A stretch of DNA of 64,000 bases from Corylus avellana (Eukaryota; Streptophyta; Magnoliopsida; Fagales; Betulaceae), in assembly GCF_901000735.1 (NCBI RefSeq), contig NC_081541.1, positions 44,564,383 to 44,628,382 of the forward strand, read 5' to 3'. Position 1 is the stretch's first letter. The number at the start of each line of letters is the position of its first letter. The position numbers and the translations under genes are program-made. A model generated the notes under the pieces. That model was given only the letters and a program-made list of their open reading frames with translations, searched no databases and was not told where the DNA came from. Below are positions 24,018 through 36,473 of the stretch, in pieces.

Positions 24018-25069
24018 ATGGAGATATTTTTCAGAATTCTATTAGGGTAATTCCTTCCTTCATCTCTTCCACACCTATTGATATGCTTTCCATGCATAAA
24101 TATATGGATTTACTGGTAACCCCTCGGTTTTCTTTTATTGTCAGCCTTTGGGATCTTTATCAAGTTTGGATTGTGGAACCTCAAACATCATTATAATGGA
24201 AGACCCTAGAAAAATTGTGCCCGTGCATGTTTCAAGTAGTATGTTCAATATAACTATGTATCTCTGTTTGAAGGTTGACTGGTCTGTATCCTTATGGTGA
24301 TGAATGTTGAGTGTGTGATTTAATATGTAATATGTCTGATGCGTGAAAGAGCGGTACTACTTAATATCTTTAAGTCTTGGCAGATACATACATGCCAATT
24401 ATGTGACTTTGGCCACTAACTAATATTCTGAAAACTTCATTAAGAAATTGTTGTGCTGTATGCTTATCATAAACATAGTCTCTTATGATAAGATCTTGAT
24501 TTTGTTAGGATTCTGAATATATGACTGGTTTTGGAGATTCTTTTTTTTGTAGTTTCACCCTGCTATTACTTAAAGTTCAATTAATATTTTAGGCTTATCC
24601 TTGGTCCAGGAAAGTATTCAAACAAAATTTGAATAACACCATTGCATTTCTTCCAAGTTGAAGACCATAACATGCTTTGTTCATATTGAGTTGCTTCTAT
24701 ATCTTCTGTGGCTCACACATTTTGCTTGTATATTCTTTTTTTCTTTATTGTGGTTGTGAATCGCTGTGACATAACTAGGGCAAATGCATGCTGGTTAGTT
24801 CTGCAAAATTATATGGAATGTCTTTTGATAGCATGCCACTTACAGTTGTCAGAAAGCATTATCTTTTGTTGATGGCTAGAAAAGAACTGCTTCATTTGGA
24901 AGCCAATAAGGCTTCGGTTCTTGTGCCAATTGATACCAATAAACTTTTAATACTGAAAGAAGCGTTCATAACATATGATATAAGTGATCAAGCTCATTCA
25001 AATTTCAGCTGTAAAAGGTTCAAAAATTCTTAACACATGTGAGGTAAAACCTCATAGCAAGTCATCAAT

Positions 25070-25395
25070 TGAATTGATATAGGTTTGTAGAAAAAAAAAA
25101 AAGTTAAGGACTAGTTTTCAGAGTCACGTAATTCTAGTTGTATAACCGTCTCTGGATTAATAAAGTCTTGTAAAAAAAATGATTAGTTAATTTTTTTGTC
25201 ACATTATCTCAATTCTATAGTAATTTCAGATTAATAAAGGCTTGTAAAAATAAAATTAATTAATTAATTTTTACTGTTATAGTATCTCAGTCGTATAATA
25301 CTAGTAATAGTCTTTTGATCAATTGAGAGCTTGCAAAAAAAACAAAATCAAAAAATCAATACTTAATTTTCACTGCAATTTTAGCTCAGTGAGAT
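25070..25395. repeat. Degenerate tandem repeat, about four units of 80-90 bases
   Basis: Each unit carries a variant of GATTAATAAAGTCTTGTAAAA followed by a poly-A/T tract and ATTATCTCAATTCTATAG. The same array occurs in the second copy at offset 7848. Confidence 0.5.
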
Positions 25396-25502
25396 TATTA
25401 ATTAGATTGGGTTTATATATTTTCCTACATGCTGCATAGCATTTGCATGTGGGAATTAGCTTGTTTGATTTGGTATAATTATTTAAAATAGAGCAATATT
25501 AC

Positions 25503-25658
25503 AAACTCAACTCTTATACAACCCATGTACAACTAGGGTGATGTGTTGTGTTTATAAATCATTGGATCAACCTGTATTCAAAATGGTCCATTAATCCAAT
25601 GGTTTATGGATATTCCTCATCAACCCAGTTGTACTGGAATTGTATAAGAGTTGAGTTT
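25503..25658. mobile_element. MITE with perfect 19-bp terminal inverted repeats
   Basis: Left end AAACTCAACTCTTATACAA (25503-25521) and right end TTGTATAAGAGTTGAGTTT (25640-25658) are exact reverse complements around about 118 non-coding bases. The target-site duplication is not clear. The second copy is at 33351-33506. Confidence 0.8.
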
Positions 25659-26142
25659 TTAGATTTACTCTTCCAACTGAAATGGAAAAGAGCCATTTTA
25701 TAATCAAGATTTTATTTTACAAATCTGATGGTATACATGATGTCATGTAATAAATATGTTGTCATGTCATTTAAAAACACTTTCATTTTCACTTGAGAAG
25801 ATCCTATTCCAGTTTGGTATGCTAAAATACGATACTTTGTCATTTTAAATTTTTAAATGATGTAGCATCATGTGCACAATTAGATGCTATTGAATTTAAA
25901 CTATAAAATAGAGTGAAATGGAGATGATCCATATTCCCAATCCTTAAACTTAATATAAACGCAATAAATAAAGAGAGGAGAGAAGACAAACCTAGTTGTT
26001 ATGATACTAAAGAGAGGAGTAATATTTTTTCACTCATTTTACATCAGCTGAAGTGAATGATTGACATGAGAAGCCACTAAAACACGTCATGACAGCCCGT
26101 GTGAAGAGTAATACTCTTTAGAAGAAAAGGGAAGTCGATTTG

Positions 26143-28292
26143 ACTTTAACCATCACTTTTCAGCCGACTTTGAGTTGCACTCATCCTTTGCCTGATGGTA
26201 AGCACTTTGTCGTGAGTATCCTGAATCAGTTCAGGCCGCAACATCTGTCTCTCACCGACATTGTCCTAGTACAAGGGCGACTGACACTTTCATCCATAAA
26301 GTGCTTTATATGGCGGCATTCCAATAGTTGTCTGGTAGTTGTTGTTATAGGCGAACTCAATCAAAGGTAGGTATTGAATCCAACTACTACCCTTGAAGTC
26401 CATCACACAAGCCGCTCCGACTGACCTCCAACATTTGGTTAGTCCGCTTCGACTGACCATCCGTCTGTGGGTGAAAAGCGGTCATAAACTTCAGTTCCGT
26501 CCCCATCTCCTTTTGTAGACTCTATCAAAATCTCGAAGTGAATTAGGAGTCTCTATTCGAAACGATTGCTGATGGTACTCCATGTAGCCGAACTATATTC
26601 TAGACATATAGTCTTGCCACCTTGTCCATCGGGTCCTTAACCTTCATAGGAATGAAGTGAGCACTCTTAGTGAGACGGTCGACAACTACCCAAATGGAAT
26701 CTTCTCCAGTGGGCACCTTGGATAACCTTAAAATAAAATCCATGGCAATCTCGTCCCACTTCCACTTGGGTACCATCAGTGGCTTGAGCATCCCTGCCAA
26801 TTGCTGATGTTATGCCTTTACTTGTTGGGAGGTTGGACATTGCTCCACATATTTCGCAATGTCCCGCTTCATATTATTCCACCAATATAACCCCTTCACT
26901 TCCTTGTACATTTTAGTACTTCCTGGATGTACAATGTACAGGGAATGATGAGTCTTGCTCATAATCTCCTTCCTCAATCCTCCGCCCTCCGGCACACACT
27001 TGTTTGAAATTGGTGAGCAACCCATCGTCCTTAAGGCAAAACTCCTGTGCCTTCCTTTCTCCTAGCAATTGCTTGATCTTGGTACACTCAAGGTCCTCCA
27101 ATTGAGCGGCTTTAATCCTTGCAAGCAACTCTTATTGAACCACTAGGTTTGACAAGTATGCAGGCACACCTTCCTCAACTACCTCCAGTCTCATCCTAGA
27201 GAATTCCAAAACTAGCTGGGGTTGGGAAATTCCAAGGGCGGCAAGCTCCATCGTTGATTTCCTACTCAACGTGTCCACTACTATGTTAGCCTTACCAGGA
27301 TGATAGTTGATCTCACAATCATAATCCTTTATTAGCTCCAGCCACCCCCTATGCCTCATGTTGAGCTCCTTCTGAGTAAAGAGGTACTTCAGGCTCTTGT
27401 GATCCGTGTAGATCTCGCACTTCTCGCCATACAAGTAGTGCCTCCAGATTTTCAAGGCAAACACAACTGCTGCCAGCTCCAGGTCATGTGTAGGGCAATT
27501 TTTCTCATAAGCCTTTAGTTGGCATGAAGCAGAGGCAATAACATTGTCGTTCTGCATTAGTATGCACCCTAATCCCTTCTTAGAGGCGTCACTATACACC
27601 ACAAAATTACTAGATCCTATAGGTAAAGCCAACACATGAGCAGTTATCAAGTGCTTCTTCAACTCTTGAAAACTCTTCTCGCACTCGTCCATCCAAACAT
27701 AGCGAGTGTTCTTCTTAGTCAATGCGGTGAGTGGCCTTGACAGCTTCGAGAATCCCTCAATGAAGCGTCTGTAGTAACCAGCGAGTCATAAAAAAACTCA
27801 GAATCTCAAATACGTTGATTGGCCTTGTCCATTCTACAACCGCCTTAACCTTCTCCTGGTCAATTGCTACCCCTTCCCCGGAAATCACGTGTCTTAAGAA
27901 AGACACGTTATCCAGACAAAACTCGCACTTCTCAAGTTTAGCATATAGCTGCTTCTTTCGAAGCCTCTCTAATGGCTTCCGTAGATGCTCCTCATGCTCC
28001 TCTGGCATCTTTGAGTGGATCAAGAAGTCGTCAATAAAGACCACAGTAAACTAGTCCAAGTAGTCATGAAAGACTCTGTTCATCATGTCCATAAAGATAG
28101 CTGGCGCGTTAGTCAGTCTGAAAGACATGACCAAAAACTCGTAATGTCTGTAACGAGTCCTAAAGGTTGTCTTTGGAATGTCTTCTTCCTTCACCCTCAC
28201 TTGGTAATAACCTAAGCGCAAATCAATTATAGAGAACACACACGCTCCTTGTAGCTGATCTAGCAGGTCGTCAATCCTTGGCAACAGGTTGA
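26143..28292 (-). mobile_element. Ty3/gypsy pol fragment, broken (RT-RNase H-integrase)
   Basis: On the minus strand the order is reverse transcriptase ([39 protein letters not shown]), then a stop at 28051, FIDDFLIHSK in the next open stretch, RNase H ([21 protein letters not shown]) at 27132-27722, the H2C2 integrase zinc finger near 26810-27025, and integrase core (AMDFILRLSK, VVVDRLTKSAHF) at 26600-26800. Remnants then run to LIQDTHDKVLTIRQR near 26170-26210. The order RT-RH-INT marks Ty3/gypsy. Several stops and frameshifts break it. Gag, protease, LTRs and primer-binding site are absent. It cannot be autonomous. Confidence 0.92.
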
Positions 28293-28625
28293 ATATATGT
28301 TCTAGTGAACGTAGTATCAGCTCTTTATCCTCTTGCTTTGGACTACCCATCATGGTATAAGTCTTACCCGAGCCTATTTGGCCATAAGCAAATATACAAA
28401 CCTGCCAAAACAACATTCAACATTAGATTAATTCAATTCAGTATAAAAGGCAAAACAAACTTTTGTAACATGTAATATGCAACCAAACAAAGCTAAAATT
28501 TTAGCCTAAAGTTACTTTATATCCATCAAGTGCGTTATGCGTCAGATCTGATATTTCTTCAAAAACATCTTTCTGAAGAGCTTTATCATCAAAAACTCTA
28601 TCAAAAATAAAAGAATGTTTATGCC
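28291..28625 (-). pseudogene. Kinesin-14 motor fragment fused to gypsy RT
   Basis: Two consecutive kinesin exons: 28625-28516 (HKHSFIFDRVFDD...EEISDLTHNALDGYK) and 28401 down to about 28291 ([20 protein letters not shown]...LRSLEHIF). They are separated by a GT-AG intron and join in phase. The P-loop [13 protein letters not shown] is that of plant C-terminal-motor kinesins (ATK/KatA type), with Ile where Thr is usual. At about 28291 the kinesin reading frame runs straight into gypsy RT (LLPRIDDLL) with no stop until 28051. The rest of the kinesin gene is not seen nearby, so this is a captured or disrupted fragment. Confidence 0.85.
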
Positions 28626-29440
28626 CTGTTGATATTAGGTACATTAAATAATACAATTAGATTTTTGTACTAAACAAGCTTGTAATGTTAAACAAAATAA
28701 ATACATTAAATTTGAAATTTCATTGGGATCGCGTAACACTTTGTACCAAGTCAATGCCCCGGTGAAATGACGTTGTTAGGATGCTTTTACAGACATAGCA
28801 TACATCAGTAATGTGATAATCATAACATGTATTGAGCGTGTCATACAGCAACATGTATTGAGCGTGTCATACAACAAATGAGTTTATCCATGTGCAAACA
28901 ACGAGCCTCGTTTCATTTCCAAAAGTCGAATACATTTTTATATTTTTGTCCTAAATAATATGGATTGATAGCTTTACTCTTGCTTTGATTTTGGTGGTGA
29001 TGAGTTTTACTATTTCACCTTTGAGATCTCGACGAAATCTTATCTTAGTCTACATTAAAGAAATATTAAAAGTCATCACCAACAAAATGAAAGAAAGAAT
29101 AAAACATTCAATCTATATTATTATAAGTAATTGTGTAATGCAATAGTCATTATGTTTTATGAAATCATTTATATGTCATCATCGATATCTTAACAATTGT
29201 TTTTTACCGAGGTGATATCAAGAAAATTAGAGCTCACTATAAAGAACTACACGATTGAGATAATGCAACAAAGTATGATTTTTCAGCTATATCTAATGCA
29301 ACAATATGATTTTCTTTTCTTTTTTCAAGTCAACTTGTAGGCGTGTGCCTTATTAATTTTTTTTTTTTAATTTAATCTATTAAATTAATATTTGTCTTTG
29401 TCGCATGTGATTTTTATATGCACACTTTTTTAAAATGTAT
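28626..29440. other. AT-rich flank of the kinesin fragment
   Basis: No further kinesin exon is recognised upstream of 28625. A 28-base phrase containing ACATGTATTGAGCGTGTCATAC is repeated in tandem at about 28828-28872. Confidence 0.5.
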
Positions 29441-31292
29441 GCCGATTTTTTTTTTTTTTTTTTTTTGAATAAAAGACCAACATATCTCATAGATCAAACC
29501 AAATGTTTCTCAAACAATACAAGTTCATGGATACAGCTGGGATAACCATCCATCCACAACTGATCTGAATCTAAAGAAAAAGCATGCTTAGCTAGACAAT
29601 GAGCAGCATTATTTGCACTACGATTTACATGACAAATGCTCCATGAGTGAATCAAATCTAAACAGATTTTGGCTTCATTAACAAATTGGCCATATCTACC
29701 CAAGCAAATTCCTCCCTGCTTTAAGGCTTGCACAATTTCAAGGGAATCCCCCTCAAAAAAGACAAATTGAAAGCCCAATGAGACAACTACCTCAATCATT
29801 TTCCATGCTGAAATGGCTTCTGCAATACCAGGATCCACTATGAAAGGTTTAGTAGCACAAAAAGAAGCAATCACCTGACCACCAGAATCTCGGGCTACAA
29901 ACCCCATGCCCATCTTCTGCTCTCGCTTACAAATAGCAGCATCCCAATTGATCTTGATTACATCTAATGGTGGAGGAGTCCAGCTTATGCAACTAATGAC
30001 TTGTGGAGAACGAATAGAGCCACTTAGACGAACCTGTTCTGCAGAATGGAAGGCCTGCAATTGATCTCTTGCAAGAATGAAAATTCTGGAGGGTGAAATC
30101 AGATCCCCACCAAAGACAAAGGAGTTTCTCCTTAACCAAATTTGCCGTGCCACTGCAGCAAATAACTGAATCTCTTCAACCTCTAACCTAAGCAAGAGGG
30201 TTTCAAGAATATGTATAAAAGACACAGGAACAAAAGAACACTTGTGGAATTTTTTAGAGCATTCAATCCAAACATCCATTGCAGAAGGACAACTCCAGAT
30301 AGCATGCTCCAAAGTTTCAACTTCCAGAGAACAAATGGGGCACAAGGAATCAGATACAATTCCTTTCTTGAACAGATTCAACTTAGTAGGTAAAATGTCA
30401 TTACAAGCCTTCCACAAAAACATCTTAACAACACGAGTACCTTGAATATTCCAAATTTGATTCCATAATCTATCTAAGTTAGCAGATGAAGAACACATAC
30501 CCTTCTCAGAAAACGATTTCTCCTTGGCAAGATGATAAGCGCTCCTAACTGAGAAATAGCCATTAGCAGTACCTAGCCAAACTAATTTGTCAGATTGGCT
30601 ACGGGGGCAAATAGGCATACCACATATCAAACCAGCTTCTGCTACCGAAAACACCTCTTGAATAAGAGGTATATTCCACCAGTTAGTATTCATGTCAATA
30701 AGCGAGTCAACAGTAGCATTTTGAGCAAGAATGTTAATAGGAGACTGGACTAAAAAAGATGAAGGAGAGGGAATCCAACGATCATTCCAGATTTGAATAG
30801 AGTGCCCATCACCCACCCTCCAAAACATGCCTAGCTTAAGCAATTTCTTAGCATTCCATATACTTCTCCAAGCATAAGAAGGCTTGTATCCCAGGTTAGA
30901 GTTCAGAAAATCATCTTTGGGAAAATATTTTTCCTTCATAATAGTAGCAGCCAACCCAGTAGGATTATGTAAAAATCTCCAACCTTGTTTAGCCAATAAA
31001 GCTAGATTAAAGCACTCAAGGTCTCTATAACCAAGTCCACCTTTCTGTTTAGATCTTCCCATTCTATCCCAACTCATCCAAGCCATCTTAGAACCATTAT
31101 CTTTATGCCCCCACCAGAAACTAGACATCATAGAATTAATGCTAGAACACAAAGCCTTTGGGAGTTGAAAAACACTCATAGTGTAAGTAGGGATAGCTTG
31201 GACAACAGCTTTCAACAATACCTCCTTACCAGCCTGAGACAAGAACTTCTCCTTCCACCCACTAATCTTAGCCCATACCTTACCTTGCAAGC
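29441..31292 (-). mobile_element. L1-type LINE (3' part), runs into assembly gap
   Basis: An uninterrupted 598-codon frame (31290-29494, minus) covers the C-terminal part of a plant LINE reverse transcriptase (KISGWKEKFLSQAGKEVLLK, FWWGHKDN, KQKGGLGYRDL), a zf-RVT region (FLWKACNDILPTKLNL, CPICSLEVETLEHAIWSCP) and an RNase H domain (INWDAAICK, then AEAISAWKM, FEGDSLEIVQAL, NRSANNAAHCLAKHA). The catalytic Asp-Glu-Asp pattern is present. The 3' poly(A) is the poly-T at about 29446-29466. The 5' part is lost in the N gap. The open frame suggests a young insertion. The second copy of the duplication lacks it. Confidence 0.92.
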
Positions 31293-31392
31293 NNNNNNNN
31301 NNNNNNNNNNNNNNNNNNNNNNNNNNNNNNNNNNNNNNNNNNNNNNNNNNNNNNNNNNNNNNNNNNNNNNNNNNNNNNNNNNNNNNNNNNNN
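31293..31392. other. Assembly gap, exactly 100 N
   Basis: A run of 100 N is the customary placeholder for a gap of unknown length between contigs. It falls between a LINE cut in mid-frame and the start of a sequence already present at 23545. Confidence 0.99.
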
Positions 31393-31498
31393 ATCAACAT
31401 TGCAGATTAGTTATGGTGCAGTTACAACCTTTTTGTGTTAGATGCCAAACTTATAATTATTTTGATATTTTCCTTACCTGAACCATATGGTATTGCAG

Positions 31499-31865
31499 GT
31501 ATTCAGGGATGCCTGAGATAGAAACAGAGACCAATCCCATAGACCGAACTGTGGCTCATTTGCTCTTTCATAGGCCTTTGGAGTCGCCAGGAAAACATCC
31601 CGATACCCCTGAATCACCTATTTCCGCAAAGCTTCCGTGCGAACGCAAAGCAGCAGGCTTAGCGAACTTGCCAATGGGGTACTTGCTAGAGAGTTCAAAG
31701 AGTAAACATAACTTTCCTCACCAGGGATCTAAGAATTCTTGCCCATTGGCTGAGTCCCAACATGCCGATCAGTTTAAAAGCAGTCCTTGCATAGACACTT
31801 CAGAGAACGCTTCAAACAATGAGCCTGCAGATGGTGGAGCTATGGAGGTTGAAGCCTCTAAATGA
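31499..31865 (+). pseudogene. Duplicate of LNK2 last exon
   Basis: Identical to LNK2 exon 8 (23651-24017), including the TTGCAG acceptor and the stop. There is no LNK2 exon 1-7 next to it. It should not be annotated as a separate gene until the duplication is confirmed. Confidence 0.9.
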
Positions 31866-33350
31866 ATGGAGATATTTTTCAGAATTCTATTAGGGTAATT
31901 CCTTCCTTCATCTCTTCCACACCTATTGATATGCTTTCCATGCATAAATATATGGATTTACTGGTAACCCCTCGGTTTTCTTTTATTGTCAGCCTTTGGG
32001 ATCTTTATCAAGTTTGGATTGTGGAACCTCAAACATCATTATAATGGAAGACCCTAGAAAAATTGTGCCCGTGCATGTTTCAAGTAGTATGTTCAATATA
32101 ACTATGTATCTCTGTTTGAAGGTTGACTGGTCTGTATCCTTATGGTGATGAATGTTGAGTGTGTGATTTAATATGTAATATGTCTGATGCGTGAAAGAGC
32201 GGTACTACTTAATATCTTTAAGTCTTGGCAGATACATACATGCCAATTATGTGACTTTGGCCACTAACTAATATTCTGAAAACTTCATTAAGAAATTGTT
32301 GTGCTGTATGCTTATCATAAACATAGTCTCTTATGATAAGATCTTGATTTTGTTAGGATTCTGAATATATGACTGGTTTTGGAGATTCTTTTTTTTGTAG
32401 TTTCACCCTGCTATTACTTAAAGTTCAATTAATATTTTAGGCTTATCCTTGGTCCAGGAAAGTATTCAAACAAAATTTGAATAACACCATTGCATTTCTT
32501 CCAAGTTGAAGACCATAACATGCTTTGTTCATATTGAGTTGCTTCTATATCTTCTGTGGCTCACACATTTTGCTTGTATATTCTTTTTTTCTTTATTGTG
32601 GTTGTGAATCGCTGTGACATAACTAGGGCAAATGCATGCTGGTTAGTTCTGCAAAATTATATGGAATGTCTTTTGATAGCATGCCACTTACAGTTGTCAG
32701 AAAGCATTATCTTTTGTTGATGGCTAGAAAAGAACTGCTTCATTTGGAAGCCAATAAGGCTTCGGTTCTTGTGCCAATTGATACCAATAAACTTTTAATA
32801 CTGAAAGAAGCGTTCATAACATATGATATAAGTGATCAAGCTCATTCAAATTTCAGCTGTAAAAGGTTCAAAAATTCTTAACACATGTGAGGTAAAACCT
32901 CATAGCAAGTCATCAATTGAATTGATATAGGTTTGTAGAAAAAAAAAAAAGTTAAGGACTAGTTTTCAGAGTCACGTAATTCTAGTTGTATAACCGTCTC
33001 TGGATTAATAAAGTCTTGTAAAAAAAATGATTAGTTAATTTTTTTGTCACATTATCTCAATTCTATAGTAATTTCAGATTAATAAAGGCTTGTAAAAATA
33101 AAATTAATTAATTAATTTTTACTGTTATAGTATCTCAGTCGTATAATACTAGTAATAGTCTTTTGATCAATTGAGAGCTTGCAAAAAAAACAAAATCAAA
33201 AAATCAATACTTAATTTTCACTGCAATTTTAGCTCAGTGAGATTATTAATTAGATTGGGTTTATATATTTTCCTACATGCTGCATAGCATTTGCATGTGG
33301 GAATTAGCTTGTTTGATTTGGTATAATTATTTAAAATAGAGCAATATTAC

Positions 33351-33506
33351 AAACTCAACTCTTATACAACCCATGTACAACTAGGGTGATGTGTTGTGTT
33401 TATAAATCATTGGATCAACCTGTATTCAAAATGGTCCATTAATCCAATGGTTTATGGATATTCCTCATCAACCCAGTTGTACTGGAATTGTATAAGAGTT
33501 GAGTTT
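33351..33506. mobile_element. MITE, second copy
   Basis: The same element with perfect 19-bp inverted ends as at 25503-25658, carried along in the large duplication. Confidence 0.8.
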
Positions 33507-33990
33507 TTAGATTTACTCTTCCAACTGAAATGGAAAAGAGCCATTTTATAATCAAGATTTTATTTTACAAATCTGATGGTATACATGATGTCATGTAATA
33601 AATATGTTGTCATGTCATTTAAAAACACTTTCATTTTCACTTGAGAAGATCCTATTCCAGTTTGGTATGCTAAAATACGATACTTTGTCATTTTAAATTT
33701 TTAAATGATGTAGCATCATGTGCACAATTAGATGCTATTGAATTTAAACTATAAAATAGAGTGAAATGGAGATGATCCATATTCCCAATCCTTAAACTTA
33801 ATATAAACGCAATAAATAAAGAGAGGAGAGAAGACAAACCTAGTTGTTATGATACTAAAGAGAGGAGTAATATTTTTTCACTCATTTTACATCAGCTGAA
33901 GTGAATGATTGACATGAGAAGCCACTAAAACACGTCATGACAGCCCGTGTGAAGAGTAATACTCTTTAGAAGAAAAGGGAAGTCGATTTG

Positions 33991-36140
33991 ACTTTAACCA
34001 TCACTTTTCAGCCGACTTTGAGTTGCACTCATCCTTTGCCTGATGGTAAGCACTTTGTCGTGAGTATCCTGAATCAGTTCAGGCCGCAACATCTGTCTCT
34101 CACCGACATTGTCCTAGTACAAGGGCGACTGACACTTTCATCCATAAAGTGCTTTATATGGCGGCATTCCAATAGTTGTCTGGTAGTTGTTGTTATAGGC
34201 GAACTCAATCAAAGGTAGGTATTGAATCCAACTACTACCCTTGAAGTCCATCACACAAGCCGCTCCGACTGACCTCCAACATTTGGTTAGTCCGCTTCGA
34301 CTGACCATCCGTCTGTGGGTGAAAAGCGGTCATAAACTTCAGTTCCGTCCCCATCTCCTTTTGTAGACTCTATCAAAATCTCGAAGTGAATTAGGAGTCT
34401 CTATTCGAAACGATTGCTGATGGTACTCCATGTAGCCGAACTATATTCTAGACATATAGTCTTGCCACCTTGTCCATCGGGTCCTTAACCTTCATAGGAA
34501 TGAAGTGAGCACTCTTAGTGAGACGGTCGACAACTACCCAAATGGAATCTTCTCCAGTGGGCACCTTGGATAACCTTAAAATAAAATCCATGGCAATCTC
34601 GTCCCACTTCCACTTGGGTACCATCAGTGGCTTGAGCATCCCTGCCAATTGCTGATGTTATGCCTTTACTTGTTGGGAGGTTGGACATTGCTCCACATAT
34701 TTCGCAATGTCCCGCTTCATATTATTCCACCAATATAACCCCTTCACTTCCTTGTACATTTTAGTACTTCCTGGATGTACAATGTACAGGGAATGATGAG
34801 TCTTGCTCATAATCTCCTTCCTCAATCCTCCGCCCTCCGGCACACACTTGTTTGAAATTGGTGAGCAACCCATCGTCCTTAAGGCAAAACTCCTGTGCCT
34901 TCCTTTCTCCTAGCAATTGCTTGATCTTGGTACACTCAAGGTCCTCCAATTGAGCGGCTTTAATCCTTGCAAGCAACTCTTATTGAACCACTAGGTTTGA
35001 CAAGTATGCAGGCACACCTTCCTCAACTACCTCCAGTCTCATCCTAGAGAATTCCAAAACTAGCTGGGGTTGGGAAATTCCAAGGGCGGCAAGCTCCATC
35101 GTTGATTTCCTACTCAACGTGTCCACTACTATGTTAGCCTTACCAGGATGATAGTTGATCTCACAATCATAATCCTTTATTAGCTCCAGCCACCCCCTAT
35201 GCCTCATGTTGAGCTCCTTCTGAGTAAAGAGGTACTTCAGGCTCTTGTGATCCGTGTAGATCTCGCACTTCTCGCCATACAAGTAGTGCCTCCAGATTTT
35301 CAAGGCAAACACAACTGCTGCCAGCTCCAGGTCATGTGTAGGGCAATTTTTCTCATAAGCCTTTAGTTGGCATGAAGCAGAGGCAATAACATTGTCGTTC
35401 TGCATTAGTATGCACCCTAATCCCTTCTTAGAGGCGTCACTATACACCACAAAATTACTAGATCCTATAGGTAAAGCCAACACATGAGCAGTTATCAAGT
35501 GCTTCTTCAACTCTTGAAAACTCTTCTCGCACTCGTCCATCCAAACATAGCGAGTGTTCTTCTTAGTCAATGCGGTGAGTGGCCTTGACAGCTTCGAGAA
35601 TCCCTCAATGAAGCGTCTGTAGTAACCAGCGAGTCATAAAAAAACTCAGAATCTCAAATACGTTGATTGGCCTTGTCCATTCTACAACCGCCTTAACCTT
35701 CTCCTGGTCAATTGCTACCCCTTCCCCGGAAATCACGTGTCTTAAGAAAGACACGTTATCCAGACAAAACTCGCACTTCTCAAGTTTAGCATATAGCTGC
35801 TTCTTTCGAAGCCTCTCTAATGGCTTCCGTAGATGCTCCTCATGCTCCTCTGGCATCTTTGAGTGGATCAAGAAGTCGTCAATAAAGACCACAGTAAACT
35901 AGTCCAAGTAGTCATGAAAGACTCTGTTCATCATGTCCATAAAGATAGCTGGCGCGTTAGTCAGTCTGAAAGACATGACCAAAAACTCGTAATGTCTGTA
36001 ACGAGTCCTAAAGGTTGTCTTTGGAATGTCTTCTTCCTTCACCCTCACTTGGTAATAACCTAAGCGCAAATCAATTATAGAGAACACACACGCTCCTTGT
36101 AGCTGATCTAGCAGGTCGTCAATCCTTGGCAACAGGTTGA
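33991..36140 (-). mobile_element. Ty3/gypsy pol fragment, second copy
   Basis: The same broken RT-RNase H-integrase fragment as at 26143-28292, with the same stops at the same offsets, carried in the large duplication. Confidence 0.9.
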
Positions 36141-36473
36141 ATATATGTTCTAGTGAACGTAGTATCAGCTCTTTATCCTCTTGCTTTGGACTACCCATCA
36201 TGGTATAAGTCTTACCCGAGCCTATTTGGCCATAAGCAAATATACAAACCTGCCAAAACAACATTCAACATTAGATTAATTCAATTCAGTATAAAAGGCA
36301 AAACAAACTTTTGTAACATGTAATATGCAACCAAACAAAGCTAAAATTTTAGCCTAAAGTTACTTTATATCCATCAAGTGCGTTATGCGTCAGATCTGAT
36401 ATTTCTTCAAAAACATCTTTCTGAAGAGCTTTATCATCAAAAACTCTATCAAAAATAAAAGAATGTTTATGCC
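36139..36473 (-). pseudogene. Kinesin-14 fragment, second copy
   Basis: The same two-exon kinesin fragment fused to gypsy RT as at 28291-28625, at offset 7848. Confidence 0.85.

Larger units (their letters stand above)
24018..26140. other. LNK2 3' flank and repeats
   Basis: Contains the LNK2 3' UTR and then AT-rich intergenic DNA. A short open frame at 24788-25033 (81 codons) has no recognisable family. Degenerate tandem units lie at about 25070-25395 and a MITE at 25503-25658. Confidence 0.5.
23545..29440. repeat. Large direct duplication, copy 1
   Basis: 5896 bases repeated at 31393-37288 with a constant offset of 7848, hence no net insertion or deletion. Only one difference was noticed by eye (T at 23571, C at 31419). 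It holds the last LNK2 exon, its 3' flank, a MITE, a gypsy fragment and a kinesin fragment. The right end coincides exactly with the LINE insertion, and the other copy begins at the last N. Confidence 0.95.

Noticed and set aside
24788..25033. 81-codon frame MLVSSAKLYGMSFDSM... as a small gene
   Set aside because: No family, no splice context, and it lies in LNK2 3' flank; its identical copy comes from the duplication, so repetition is not evidence of selection.
26143..28292. Complete, possibly active gypsy element
   Set aside because: No LTRs, gag or protease, and several stops and frame shifts in pol; only a fragment is supported.
28828..28872. Repeated ACATGTATTGAGCGTGTCATAC as a CRISPR-like or regulatory array
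   Set aside because: Only two adjacent copies; an ordinary short tandem duplication in a plant genome.
31499..31865. A second LNK gene after the gap
   Set aside because: It is only the identical last exon in a near-identical 5.9 kb duplication with no upstream exons; an assembly duplicate explains it.
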